The position numbers and the translations under genes were made by a program. Under the pieces are notes generated by a model, which searched no databases, was not told the DNA's origin, and saw only the letters and a list, made by a program, of their open reading frames with translations. A DNA stretch of 64,000 nucleotides from Paludibacter sp. UBA6032 (GTDB lineage Bacteria; Bacteroidota; Bacteroidia; Bacteroidales; Paludibacteraceae), in NCBI GenBank assembly GCA_002427885.1, contig DIZI01000008.1, forward strand, positions 87,184 through 151,183. Reading direction: 5' to 3'. Shown piece by piece: positions 25,171-34,196 of the stretch (position 1 is the first letter of the stretch; the number at the start of each line of letters is the position of its first letter).

Positions 25171-26580
25171 ATGGCTAAAAATAAAAAACCGCATCCAATT
25201 TTCGAAAATGTAACCATAACCGACATTGCCGCCGAAGGTAAAGCCATTACCCGCGTGAATGATTTGATTGTTTTTGTACCTTTCGTGGTGCCGGGCGACG
25301 TGGTCGACTTGCAGGTAACCCGCAAGAAAAGCAACTTTATGGAAGCAAGAGCCATTAAATTCCACAGTTATTCCGAACAACGAAGCGAAGCTGTTTGTGA
25401 GCATTTCGGCATCTGCGGCGGTTGTAAATGGCAGATTCTTCCTTACGCGGAGCAAATACGTTACAAGCAAAAACAGGTGGTGGATAATCTGACCCGCATT
25501 GGGAAAATAGAATTGCCCGAAATATCTCCAATCATTGGTTCCGAAAAAACAGAATTTTACCGCAACAAGCTTGAATTCACCTTCTCGAACAAACGCTGGC
25601 GTACCAACGAAGAAATTGCCGAAGGAAAGGTTTTTGAAACCATGAATGCCGTGGGTTTTCATATTCCCGGTCAGTTCGACAAAGTGCTGGACATTGAAAA
25701 ATGCTGGTTACAAACCGAAGATTCGAACGAAATACGGAATGAAGTTCGTCGTTACGCGTTGGAACATGAACTTACGTTCTTCGATTTACGTAGTCAGGAA
25801 GGCTTTTTACGCACCCTGATGATCCGCACTACCTCCACGGGTGAACTGATGGTTATCATGATTTTTTTCCACGAAGACAAGGAAGCGCAGGATAAACTTT
25901 TGCAACATATTGCCGATCGGTTTCCACAGATTACCTCCTTATTATATATTATCAACGCCAAGGCCAACGACACCATTACCGATCAGGAAGTCAATGTTTT
26001 CAAAGGAAACGAATGTATTTACGAGGAAATGGAGGATTTGAAATTTAAGATCGGACCGAAATCCTTTTATCAAACCAATTCCGAACAGGCATACAAACTT
26101 TATAAAGTAGCACGCGATCTGGCACAACTTACCGGAAACGAACTGGTTTATGATTTGTATACCGGAACGGGGACAATAGCCAATTTCGTAGCCCATCAGG
26201 CACGGCAGGTTATCGGGATAGAATATGTTCCGGAAGCCATCGAGGATGCCGTGGTTAATTCCAGACTCAATAACATCAAGAATACCTTGTTTTATGCCGG
26301 CGATATGAAAAATATCCTGAATGCGGCATTTATCGAAAAACACGGAAAACCCGATGTAATTATTACCGATCCGCCACGGGCCGGAATGCACGACGATGTT
26401 ATTGACGCTATTCTTTTTGCAGAGCCTGAACGTATCGTGTATGTGAGTTGTAATCCTGCAACACAAGCCCGGGATTTGAATTTGCTGGACAGTAAATATA
26501 GAGTGAAAGTCGTTCAACCTGTTGATATGTTCCCTCATACGCATCATGTGGAGAATGTGGTGTTGCTTGAGAAACGGTAA
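25171..26580 (+). CDS. rlmD: 23S rRNA (uracil-C5)-methyltransferase, RlmD/RumA type
   Basis: 469 residues. An N-terminal TRAM-like RNA-binding domain (about 10-65) is followed by the 4Fe-4S cysteines: Cys76, Cys82, Cys85 (CEHFGICGGCKWQ) and Cys178 (EKCWL). The SAM-binding domain has VYDLYTGTGTIANF and DVIITDPPRAGM, and the catalytic cysteine is in VSCNPATQARDL. RlmD-type enzymes make m5U in 23S rRNA; RlmC and TrmA-like specificities are close relatives, so the exact target position is inferred. Length fits the family. Confidence 0.9.
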   Translation: MAKNKKPHPIFENVTITDIAAEGKAITRVNDLIVFVPFVVPGDVVDLQVTRKKSNFMEARAIKFHSYSEQRSEAVCEHFGICGGCKWQILPYAEQIRYKQKQVVDNLTRIGKIELPEISPIIGSEKTEFYRNKLEFTFSNKRWRTNEEIAEGKVFETMNAVGFHIPGQFDKVLDIEKCWLQTEDSNEIRNEVRRYALEHELTFFDLRSQEGFLRTLMIRTTSTGELMVIMIFFHEDKEAQDKLLQHIADRFPQITSLLYIINAKANDTITDQEVNVFKGNECIYEEMEDLKFKIGPKSFYQTNSEQAYKLYKVARDLAQLTGNELVYDLYTGTGTIANFVAHQARQVIGIEYVPEAIEDAVVNSRLNNIKNTLFYAGDMKNILNAAFIEKHGKPDVIITDPPRAGMHDDVIDAILFAEPERIVYVSCNPATQARDLNLLDSKYRVKVVQPVDMFPHTHHVENVVLLEKR

Positions 26581-26741
26581 TTTTTTGGACCCGGAAAACC
26601 CGGAAAACGTTGATTCAATTAGTTTGAATATCAAAAGAATACTGTCAAAAAGGACAATATTAAGATTTAAAAGTTGCATGTTGCAATATATTTTCGTTAT
26701 TTTTACACGATTTTTCCAGAAATAAATTTAATAGCTAACGT

Positions 26742-27866
26742 ATGCCGATACTGATTCGCGAAGTCACAACAAAGAAAGAATTAAAGCAATTTATATGGTT
26801 TGGAATCAATTTATATAAGAATTGTGAGTTTGCAGCTCCACCTTTATTAATGGACGATTTGCTCAATCTGAGTAAAGGAAAAAATCCTGCCCTGGATTTT
26901 TGTGATGCATCTTATTTTATGGCCTTTAAAGATAATGAAATGGTAGGCAGAATTGCTGCAATAATCAATCCGGTTTCAAATGATTCATGGAATGAAAAAC
27001 ATGCCAGATTTGGTTGGGTTGATTTTATTGACGATTTAGAAGTCTCGAAAGCATTGTTTGATACTGCCATTGCCTGGGCAAAGGAAAAAGGGATGACCGC
27101 CATTCACGGTCCCTTAGGATTTACCGATTTTGACCATGAAGGAATTTTAATTGAGGGTTATGACAGGTTAGGTACACTGGCTACTATTTATAACTATCCT
27201 TATTATCCAAAACATATTGAAAATTATGGTTTTGTGAAAGATATCGACTGGAAAGAATATCTTATTACTGTTCCGGAAGTTTTTCCGGAAAAATATTTCA
27301 GGATAGCTGAAATTGTAAAACAGAAATTCAACTTAAGATCACTACGGTTTAAATCCAGAAAAGAAGTTGTAGATAATTATGCGTTGAAGATTTTTGACTT
27401 GTTAAACCTCTGTTATTCTCATTTATACGGTTTTACAAAATTAAACGAGAAGCAAATTGCCTTTTATATCAAATTATACTTTAGTTTTTTCCGCTTGGAT
27501 ACTGTTTCCATAGTAGTTAATGAGAATGATGATGTTGTTGCACTTGGAATTGCCATGCCAAGTTTCACAAAGGCACTTCAGAAAGCGAAAGGAAGCCTGT
27601 TTCCATTTGGATGGTATTATATGCTGCGGGCATTAAATAGAAACGATGTGGTTGATCTTTATTTGATGGCGGTTCATCCCGATTATCAGAATAAAGGAGT
27701 TAATTCGGTTATGTTTGCTGATATTATGCCTGCCAGTGCAAAAAACGGGTATAAATTTGCAGAAAGTAATCCTGAACTTGAAACTAATACCCGTATGTCG
27801 TCGCAATGGGCCAGTTTTGAATATGTAAATCACAAAACAAGAAGGGTTTACATAAAACAAATTTAA
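26742..27866 (+). CDS. GNAT-like acyltransferase family protein
   Basis: 374 residues, cytosolic. Residues about 1-110 and 240-374 look like a divided GNAT acyltransferase: MVGRIAAIINP (a beta4/alpha3-like strand) and, near the C-terminus, DLYLMAVHPDYQNKGVNSVMF, where QNKGVN corresponds to the acetyl-CoA loop. The conserved HGPLGFTDFDHEGILIEGYD stretch is characteristic of a Bacteroidota family sometimes misnamed 'GTP cyclohydrolase'. The substrate is unknown. It is followed by a terminator. Confidence 0.78.
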   Translation: MPILIREVTTKKELKQFIWFGINLYKNCEFAAPPLLMDDLLNLSKGKNPALDFCDASYFMAFKDNEMVGRIAAIINPVSNDSWNEKHARFGWVDFIDDLEVSKALFDTAIAWAKEKGMTAIHGPLGFTDFDHEGILIEGYDRLGTLATIYNYPYYPKHIENYGFVKDIDWKEYLITVPEVFPEKYFRIAEIVKQKFNLRSLRFKSRKEVVDNYALKIFDLLNLCYSHLYGFTKLNEKQIAFYIKLYFSFFRLDTVSIVVNENDDVVALGIAMPSFTKALQKAKGSLFPFGWYYMLRALNRNDVVDLYLMAVHPDYQNKGVNSVMFADIMPASAKNGYKFAESNPELETNTRMSSQWASFEYVNHKTRRVYIKQI

Positions 27867-27881
27867 TAATAAATACAAATA

Positions 27882-27914
27882 GAGCAGTAATTTACCCTAC
27901 TGCTCAATTTTTTT
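27882..27914 (+). terminator. Terminator after the acyltransferase
   Basis: GAGCAGTA pairs with TACTGCTC across 8 nt, followed by a run of T. Confidence 0.7.
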
Positions 27915-27994
27915 TCAACATAACAGCTACTGAATTTGTTTTATTAAAAAAAATCGTAACTGATATTTATAATAATTTCATTCATAATAAAGGA

Positions 27995-29578
27995 ATGACA
28001 CGAAAATTTGATTTTTTAGTTTTAGGTAGTGGAATAGCAGGTATTACTTTTGCGCTGAAGGCTGCTAAATTCGGAAAAGTAGCTTTACTCTGTAAAACCA
28101 CATTAAGCGAATCGAATACTTCTTTTGCTCAGGGTGGTATAGCAACGGTTATGTATGAGCCAGATAATTTCGAAAAACATATAGAAGATACTTTAATCGC
28201 AGGTGATGGACATTGTAATTTAGCGGCAGTGGAAAAAGTCATTCGTGAAGCACCTGCTGCTATCGAAGATTTACTCAGTTTTGGGGTTGATTTCGACAAA
28301 CAAAAAAACGGTCATTTCGATTTACATCGCGAAGGCGGACATTCCGAGTTTCGAATTTTACATCATAAAGATAATACAGGCTTCGAAATTCAGGAAAGTT
28401 TGGTGCGTCAGGTGAAAGCACATCCTGAGATTGAAGTTTTCGAATATCATTTTGCTATCGAAATTCTTACACAACATCATCTGGGAGAGTGGATTACACA
28501 TCACACGCCCAATATTGAATGTTACGGGGCTTATGTCCTCGATCAGCAAACAAATCAGATTCATACATTTCTGTCGAAAGTTACTTTGTTGGCAACCGGA
28601 GGTATTGGGAATGTATATTTAACTACTACCAATCCCGGTATTGCTACCGGTGACGGCATTGCCATGGCTCACCGGGCTCGGGCAATTGTGAAAGATATGG
28701 AATTTGTGCAATTTCATCCTACAGCACTGTATCATCCTGGGGAAAAACCAAGTTTCCTGATTACCGAGGCTATACGTGGTTATGGCGCCGTCTTGCGCAC
28801 TTTGAATGGAAAAGAGTTTATGCTTAAATATGATGAACGTGGTTCGTTGGCACCACGTGATATTGTGGCACGAGCTATCGATAACGAAATGAAAATAAGA
28901 GGGGATAACTTTGTATATCTTGATGTTACACAAAAAGATGCGCAAACCACTAAAAGGGAATTTCCAACGATCTATAAGAAATGTCTTGAATTAGGGATTG
29001 ATATTACAAAAGATTATATACCGGTAACGCCCACACAACACTATTTGTGTGGTGGTGTCGAAGTTGATTTGAATGCCCGAACTTCTATCAACCGTTTGTA
29101 TGCAGTCGGAGAATGTTCCTGCACGGGTTTACATGGAGCAAACCGGTTGGCTTCAAATTCATTGCTTGAAGCTGTAGTTTATGCCAATGCAGCCGTGAAT
29201 GATGCATCCAAACAATTAGACATGCTTAATTTTGTTGACAAAATCCCTGACTGGAACGACGAAGGAACTTCACTTCCTGAAGAAATGGTGCTTATTACTC
29301 AGAGTTTCAGAGAAGTGGAACAAATAATGAGTACTTATGTGGGAATTGTCCGTTCAAATTTGCGTTTGAAACGTGCCATTCATCGCCTTGAAATTTTATA
29401 TCGAGAAACGGAAAATTTGTTTGAAAAATCAGTAGTTTCACGTGAGATTTGTGAGCTAAGGAATGTGATTAGTATTGCATATCTCATTATTAAACAGGCG
29501 CTTTTACGTAAGGAAAGTCGTGGATTACATTATACGGTGGATTATCCCGAACGAATGAAAAAAGAAACTCATAGGTAG
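27995..29578 (+). CDS. nadB: L-aspartate oxidase
   Basis: 527 residues. It oxidises L-aspartate to iminoaspartate, the first step of de novo NAD synthesis; nadA and nadC are not in the window. The FAD dinucleotide fold is at the N-terminus (FLVLGSGIAGITFAL), followed by SFAQGGIATV. The active-site segments EFVQFHPTAL, ITEAIRGYGAVLR and DIVARAID are typical, as is QHYLCGGVEVDLNARTSINRLYAVGE with GLHGANRLASNSLLE. The C-terminal helical domain is present, so it is full length. Confidence 0.95.
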   Translation: MTRKFDFLVLGSGIAGITFALKAAKFGKVALLCKTTLSESNTSFAQGGIATVMYEPDNFEKHIEDTLIAGDGHCNLAAVEKVIREAPAAIEDLLSFGVDFDKQKNGHFDLHREGGHSEFRILHHKDNTGFEIQESLVRQVKAHPEIEVFEYHFAIEILTQHHLGEWITHHTPNIECYGAYVLDQQTNQIHTFLSKVTLLATGGIGNVYLTTTNPGIATGDGIAMAHRARAIVKDMEFVQFHPTALYHPGEKPSFLITEAIRGYGAVLRTLNGKEFMLKYDERGSLAPRDIVARAIDNEMKIRGDNFVYLDVTQKDAQTTKREFPTIYKKCLELGIDITKDYIPVTPTQHYLCGGVEVDLNARTSINRLYAVGECSCTGLHGANRLASNSLLEAVVYANAAVNDASKQLDMLNFVDKIPDWNDEGTSLPEEMVLITQSFREVEQIMSTYVGIVRSNLRLKRAIHRLEILYRETENLFEKSVVSREICELRNVISIAYLIIKQALLRKESRGLHYTVDYPERMKKETHR

Positions 29579-29612
29579 TTAGTTTTAAATAGTATTTTTT
29601 ATATTTACATCG

Positions 29613-30002
29613 ATGAAACGAATTTGTACAGTTCTGTTTATGTTTATTTCCATAGGATTCCTTTTTGCTCAAAGTCAGGCGAAGGGAGACTCACATCCGG
29701 CATATCCAAATATTATTGTGAAGATAGATGGTTCGGAACCCTCGTGGATTAAAAATGACAATGATCAGTCTGTAAATACAAATTCAACCACTTCAGGCAC
29801 TGAAAATGTTTCATTTACTGCCACATCCAATGGTATTTATGTGACGATTTTAAAAGGAACCAATAAAATAAGACTTTTAGCTCTTACCGGTCAATTACTG
29901 TTGGCCGGCGATTTGACTCAGGGACGGTTTTTTATTCCAACCCGTCAGGGCATGTATTTTCTTAAAGTAAATAATAAGGCGTTTAAGGTTATTTGTAAAT
30001 AG
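29613..30002 (+). CDS. Small secreted protein with a C-terminal sorting-like end
   Basis: 129 residues with a signal peptide (MKRICTVLFMFISIGFLFAQ). A Ser/Thr/Asn-rich linker (about 48-66) leads to a C-terminal segment of about 60 residues, NGIYVTILKGTNKIRLLALTGQ then GRFFIPTRQGMYFLKVNNKAFKVICK. The order 'LxxLTGQ ... GMYFLKVNNKAFKV' parallels the ends of T9SS cargo sorting domains and DUF6383-like tails. With almost no other domain it might be a degenerate cargo or a tail-only protein. It starts 34 bases after nadB. Confidence 0.65.
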   Translation: MKRICTVLFMFISIGFLFAQSQAKGDSHPAYPNIIVKIDGSEPSWIKNDNDQSVNTNSTTSGTENVSFTATSNGIYVTILKGTNKIRLLALTGQLLLAGDLTQGRFFIPTRQGMYFLKVNNKAFKVICK

Positions 30003-30091
30003 ACCCGGAAATTAAATGCAATTAATGGCCCATCGAAAAAATATGGATATATAATATGTTCACTAACATTTTACAAATATAAATAACAGGT

Positions 30092-30397
30092 ATGATCAAA
30101 CACATTGTTTTTTTTCGTTTAGCAGATAATGCAGAGGGAAAGTCGAAAGAGGAAAACGCGATACTAATTAAAGAGAAACTGGAAAATCTGAAAAATCTCG
30201 TTCCGGAAATTAAAATGATTGAAGTGGGTCTTAATTGCCCAAATGCTCCAAAAACAGATTATGACATAGCTTTGTATACAGAATTTGATAGTTTCGATGA
30301 CCTTGATGCCTATCAGGAACATCCCGAACACAAAAAAGTGGCTGCTTATATTGGGAAAGTGAAAACGTCAAGAGCTGCTGTTGATTACGAAGTATAG
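30092..30397 (+). CDS. Dabb (stress-responsive A/B barrel) domain protein
   Basis: 101 residues, a single alpha/beta barrel of the Dabb family (PF07876). MIKHIVFFRLAD at the start, PEIKMIEVGLN in the middle and YDIALYTEFDSFDDLDAYQEHPEHKKV in the second half are diagnostic. The family is found as homodimers, and its function in bacteria is mostly unknown. A strong bidirectional terminator separates it from the convergent yqaA-like gene. Confidence 0.88.
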   Translation: MIKHIVFFRLADNAEGKSKEENAILIKEKLENLKNLVPEIKMIEVGLNCPNAPKTDYDIALYTEFDSFDDLDAYQEHPEHKKVAAYIGKVKTSRAAVDYEV

Positions 30398-30417
30398 GAC
30401 ACCTAAATAAATAGAAT

Positions 30418-30453
30418 AAAAGCCTGATAAGATTTTTTACTTATCAGGCTTTT
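30418..30453. terminator. Bidirectional terminator between Dabb and yqaA-like genes
   Basis: A 14-bp perfect stem, AAAAGCCTGATAAG with CTTATCAGGCTTTT, and an 8-nt T-rich loop; A-run and T-run on the two sides. Confidence 0.85.
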
Positions 30454-30473
30454 ATTTTGTTTCCCTAAGCGTA

Positions 30474-30914
30474 TTACATAAACAGTCCGTTAAAATACAT
30501 CCAGATTACATATCGTACAAACTTTCCTAATAGCATAGATATTGCAACAATCCACCACCTGCCCCGGAAAAAACCGGAGGCAACGGCAATTACATCGCCA
30601 ATTCCTGGAAGAAATGAAAAGAACGGTAACCAATCACCGTATTTTTGGCTTTTAGCTGCAAACTTATCCAATTTTTCTTTCTTAACCCCGGCGTATTTCT
30701 CAATCCATTCCATTTTCCCCAACCTTCCCAGTAAGTAACAGGTCATTCCGCCCAACCAATTACCTAAAGTAGCTACAAATACACAAGTCCATGCATCCAA
30801 TCCACTGTAAACCATGGCTGAAAAAACCACCTCTGAACTGAAGGGAACTACTGTTGCTGCCAGAAAGGAAGCAAGAAAAAGACCAAATAAACCAAGTTCT
30901 GCAAGACCTCCCAT
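30474..30914 (-). CDS. YqaA-type small DedA/VTT membrane protein
   Basis: 146 residues with four or five hydrophobic segments. The FLAATVVPFSSEVVFSAMVYSG start, NWLGGMTCYLLGRLGK and the SFLPGIGDVIAVASGFFRGRWWIVAI segment are the YqaA/VTT-domain signature (the G-x-D/R re-entrant loop). Members are thought to act in lipid handling at the inner membrane. The ATG abuts the end of the upstream DUF6427-like gene, so the two are probably co-transcribed. Confidence 0.87.
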   Translation of the reverse strand: MGGLAELGLFGLFLASFLAATVVPFSSEVVFSAMVYSGLDAWTCVFVATLGNWLGGMTCYLLGRLGKMEWIEKYAGVKKEKLDKFAAKSQKYGDWLPFFSFLPGIGDVIAVASGFFRGRWWIVAISMLLGKFVRYVIWMYFNGLFM

Positions 30915-31916
30915 CTAAATATTTATAAATTTAATAAGTACAAATGAAATATTCAAAACACAAAAGATAATAAAAACAATGCCGTAAAAATTGTTCAGTT
31001 TCAATGTAAAAGGATGGGAAACTAAAAATGAAAATAGCAATGCAATAATTGGTAAAAACGAACTGAATTGATTCTCAAAAACAATGCTTAATATTAAAAT
31101 TGCAATGAGTAATAAAAATATAAAATTCAGTTTATTACGGGTGTGAATAGCATCACGGCTATAGTTGGAAAACATTCCTGCCAGGCAAATAATAAGCATA
31201 ATTGCCATGGCTGCAATATAAATTGAATTGACCAATGTGAAAGTATACAGGTCAAAATCTAAGTTCATTTGAATACTAAATACGGTTGCTAAATCAATTT
31301 TTGAATAGATCAGATATTGACCTGAAAATGTCAGAATCCAGGGTGTCACAGCTCCCAGAAGTGAGGCAATTAACGTTCGAAGTGAAAAGCTCTGAAGCAT
31401 TATAAATCCAAACCAAAAAACTGGGATTAAAAAAATCAGTGGATTAATAAATAAACTGCTTACACTGATCAAAAAGCTACCCATAAATGCTTCTTCTGAA
31501 GCATTGCGATTGTGAAACATATTGAAAGTGAAGAATAAAGATAAAATGAAAATAGTCAATGCCAGATGCGAACCATTGACCAAATGTGTTTCATTCCAAA
31601 CTCCCAGTAGCAAAACAAAAATAAAAATGGGCAGAAACGTCCGTGACCGGATAAGCGTGAACCTGTTATTCAGTTGAGCCACTAAAAAGGCATTGAGCAA
31701 GGTAAAGGCGATGGCAGTTAATCCAGACAGAATTGTATTGGGATTCAATATAGATTGCAGAAATACCACTACTGAGTTATTCTGCATTGAAACTGTGGCA
31801 AAATGTCCTCCAAAATAAGTTATAACCCACAAAGCAAAACACGACATTACTAATAGTATTGCCAGAGGTATACTTGGAGTTATGAAATTTTTTATTGAAA
31901 CTTTGTTATTTTGCAC
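30915..31916 (-). CDS. DUF6427-like polytopic membrane protein
   Basis: About 333 residues from the suggested GTG at 31916, with about 10 hydrophobic segments. It resembles the Bacteroidota DUF6427 family (no known function) in length, hydropathy and the RxRTFLPIFIFVLLLG segment. Start choice: the longest reading frame begins with TTG at 31973, but that lies beside the hairpin at 31935-31970 that ends the upstream peptidase transcript. I see no ATG until Met43 of the long form, which is already inside the first membrane helix. The GTG start is therefore a judgement. Confidence 0.7.
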   Translation of the reverse strand: MQNNKVSIKNFITPSIPLAILLVMSCFALWVITYFGGHFATVSMQNNSVVVFLQSILNPNTILSGLTAIAFTLLNAFLVAQLNNRFTLIRSRTFLPIFIFVLLLGVWNETHLVNGSHLALTIFILSLFFTFNMFHNRNASEEAFMGSFLISVSSLFINPLIFLIPVFWFGFIMLQSFSLRTLIASLLGAVTPWILTFSGQYLIYSKIDLATVFSIQMNLDFDLYTFTLVNSIYIAAMAIMLIICLAGMFSNYSRDAIHTRNKLNFIFLLLIAILILSIVFENQFSSFLPIIALLFSFLVSHPFTLKLNNFYGIVFIIFCVLNISFVLIKFINI

Positions 31917-31934
31917 AGTTTGTTTTTTGAAAAA

Positions 31935-31970
31935 CAGGCATCCGGAAATACAGAGATTTCCGGATGTCTG
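31935..31970 (-). terminator. Terminator after the M3 peptidase gene
   Basis: A 15-bp stem with one G-T wobble (CAGACATCCGGAAAT / ATTTCCGGATGCCTG on the minus strand), followed by TTTTTC. It lies 12 bases after the peptidase stop codon. Confidence 0.7.
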
Positions 31971-31982
31971 CAATGTTTTTTT

Positions 31983-34076
31983 TTACTTTAAACCTCTTTT
32001 CTTTAATAAAGCATCCGGATTTGGATTTGCACCACGAAAATCGTGGTAAAGTTTCATTGGATCTTCAGTATCGCCTTTTTCCAGAATGTTTTTACGGAAG
32101 GCTGTCGCTACTTTCGGATTGTATATGTCACCTGTTTCTTTAAATGCCTGAAATGCATCTGCATCCAATACCGCGGCCCAGGTATAACTGTAATAACCGG
32201 CAGAATATTCTCCCGAAAAAATATGATTAAAATAGGTGCTTCTGTATCGAACAATAATTTGTGGAATCATTCCAATTTTATCCATCGAAGCTTTTTCGAA
32301 TTTAGTCACATCAAAAGCAGTCGTGTCTTTCATCATATGGTAATCCATATCCAGAAATGAAGCGGCAAGCAATTCAGTATTAATAAATCCCTGATTGAAA
32401 GTACTTGCTTTTTGTATTTTATCCATCAATTCTTTTGGCATAATTTCACCTGTTTTGTAATGTTTTGCATAAGTTTTCATTACTTCGGGTTCCCAACACC
32501 AATTTTCCATGATTTGCGATGGAAGTTCAACAAAGTCACGTGCTACTGCAGTTCCTGAAAGGCCGGGATAAGTACATTGTGTCAATAATCCATGCAGCGC
32601 ATGACCAAATTCATGGAAAAGCGTTTCCACTTCATCCATTGTCAATAACGAAGGCTTATCCGCAGTAGGTTTGGTAAAGTTGCCAATATTGCAAATAATC
32701 GGACGGTGATTGATGCCATCTTTTTTGTATTGATCCACAATATTATTCATCCAGGCTCCGGCACGTTTCCCGGGACGTGGAAAATAATCGGTGTACAAAA
32801 TGCCAATCAACGAATCATTAGCATCGGTTACTTTAAATACTTCCACATCAGGATTGTATACCGGCATGCTGTCCAGTTTTTCAAATTTTAATCCGTAGAG
32901 TTTTGAAGCCAGATCAAAAACACCCTGACGGACATTTTCTAATTTAAAATATGGTTTTAAGGCTTCTTCTTCAAGATCATATTTTTCTTTACGGAGTTTT
33001 TCGGAATAATACCACCAATCCCAGGGTTCTAATTTTTCGCCTTTTCCCTCTTTATCCATCAACTTTTGAAGTTCGGAGGCTTCTTCTTTTGCCTTTGCAA
33101 CAGCCGGTGTCCAAACAGTGTTCAATAAATCGTAAACCGCTTTAGGCGTTTTTGCCATGGTGTCATCTAAAATAAAGTCGGCTGAAGTGGCAAAACCCAA
33201 TAACTGTGCTTTCTGGGTGCGCAGTTTCATGATTTTGTTGATTACGGCTTTGTTGTCACTTGCATTATCGTGATTGGCGCGGGTGGTGTAAGCCATTAAC
33301 AGTTCTTTGCGGAGTTCACGGTTCTCGCCGTATTGAAGTACAGGTATAAAGCTCGCTTTTTGAGTAGTGAAAACCCATTTTCCTTCTTGTCCGGCAGTTT
33401 TGGCTTCTTCGGCAGCAGCCTGGCGGACACTCTCGGGTAAACCGGCTAAATCAGATTCTTTATCAACAATTTTTTTGTAGGAATTAGTTTCATCCAAAAC
33501 GTTTTTACCAAAAGTCAATTGTGCGAGCCCCAGTTCTTTATTAATAGCACGAAGCTTGATTTTTTGTTCAGGATTCAGGTCAGCACCACTCCGGATAAAA
33601 TTGCGGTGGTATTTTTCCAATAAACGAATCTGTTCGTCGGTGAGACCGAGTTTGGCACGGTTATCGAATAATGTTTTTATCCGGGCAAAAAGTTTTTCGT
33701 TCAGGTAAATATTATCATTATGCTCCGATAGTAAAGGGGATACTTCGTTGGCAATGGAATCCATTCCTTCGTTGGTGTCAGCCGAATAAAGGTTGTAGAA
33801 TACGGAAGAAACCTTTCGTAATAAATCGCCGCTATAATCCAATGCCGCAATGGTATTGTCAAATGTGGGAGCTTCCGAGCTATTTGCAATGGCATCAATT
33901 TCGACCTGATGTTGTTTAATGCCTTCTTTGAAAGCCGGCATATAATGCTCATTTTTAATCTTGTCGAAAGGTGGAGCACCATATTTGTTTGTGTACTTTT
34001 CGAAAAACGGATTGTCGTTTTTTGCGCATCCCATAAGGACTAATCCAACCATAAGTGTCAATAATGTTTTTTTCAT
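31983..34076 (-). CDS. dcp: M3-family peptidyl-dipeptidase (Dcp-type), lipoprotein
   Basis: 697 residues. A lipoprotein signal peptide ends at LMGC (Cys17). The zinc site HEFGH lies near residue 490, with the distal Glu in the ENWCWEP segment after FVELPSQIM. These features, the length and EPWDWWYYSEKLR match M3A oligopeptidases close to Dcp, which releases dipeptides from peptide C-termini. The lipid anchor suggests membrane-bound periplasmic action, which would complement the dipeptidyl peptidase at 45.4 kb. It has its own promoter. Confidence 0.9.
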   Translation of the reverse strand: MKKTLLTLMVGLVLMGCAKNDNPFFEKYTNKYGAPPFDKIKNEHYMPAFKEGIKQHQVEIDAIANSSEAPTFDNTIAALDYSGDLLRKVSSVFYNLYSADTNEGMDSIANEVSPLLSEHNDNIYLNEKLFARIKTLFDNRAKLGLTDEQIRLLEKYHRNFIRSGADLNPEQKIKLRAINKELGLAQLTFGKNVLDETNSYKKIVDKESDLAGLPESVRQAAAEEAKTAGQEGKWVFTTQKASFIPVLQYGENRELRKELLMAYTTRANHDNASDNKAVINKIMKLRTQKAQLLGFATSADFILDDTMAKTPKAVYDLLNTVWTPAVAKAKEEASELQKLMDKEGKGEKLEPWDWWYYSEKLRKEKYDLEEEALKPYFKLENVRQGVFDLASKLYGLKFEKLDSMPVYNPDVEVFKVTDANDSLIGILYTDYFPRPGKRAGAWMNNIVDQYKKDGINHRPIICNIGNFTKPTADKPSLLTMDEVETLFHEFGHALHGLLTQCTYPGLSGTAVARDFVELPSQIMENWCWEPEVMKTYAKHYKTGEIMPKELMDKIQKASTFNQGFINTELLAASFLDMDYHMMKDTTAFDVTKFEKASMDKIGMIPQIIVRYRSTYFNHIFSGEYSAGYYSYTWAAVLDADAFQAFKETGDIYNPKVATAFRKNILEKGDTEDPMKLYHDFRGANPNPDALLKKRGLK

Positions 34077-34115
34077 TTGATTGTTAGTTTTATTTATTAC
34101 AAAAGGTTTAAGCTA

Positions 34116-34123
34116 CAAAGATA
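34116..34123 (-). promoter_or_regulatory. -7 box for the M3 peptidase
   Basis: TATCTTTG on the minus strand, 39 bases before the ATG. Confidence 0.55.
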
Positions 34124-34196
34124 CAGTTTTTTGTATAAAAATGTATTGTAAATTGGTAGCTCAATTTTTCTTTTGAAATAAGAGGAGAGTATTTCT

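Noticed and set aside
25942..26679. 245-codon frame antisense to rlmD
   Set aside because: Explained by rlmD on the opposite strand, whose motifs and promoter are clear.
26742..27866. GTP cyclohydrolase
   Set aside because: Relatives carry that name in databases, but no GTP cyclohydrolase zinc/His motif is visible; the acetyl-CoA-like loop fits GNAT.
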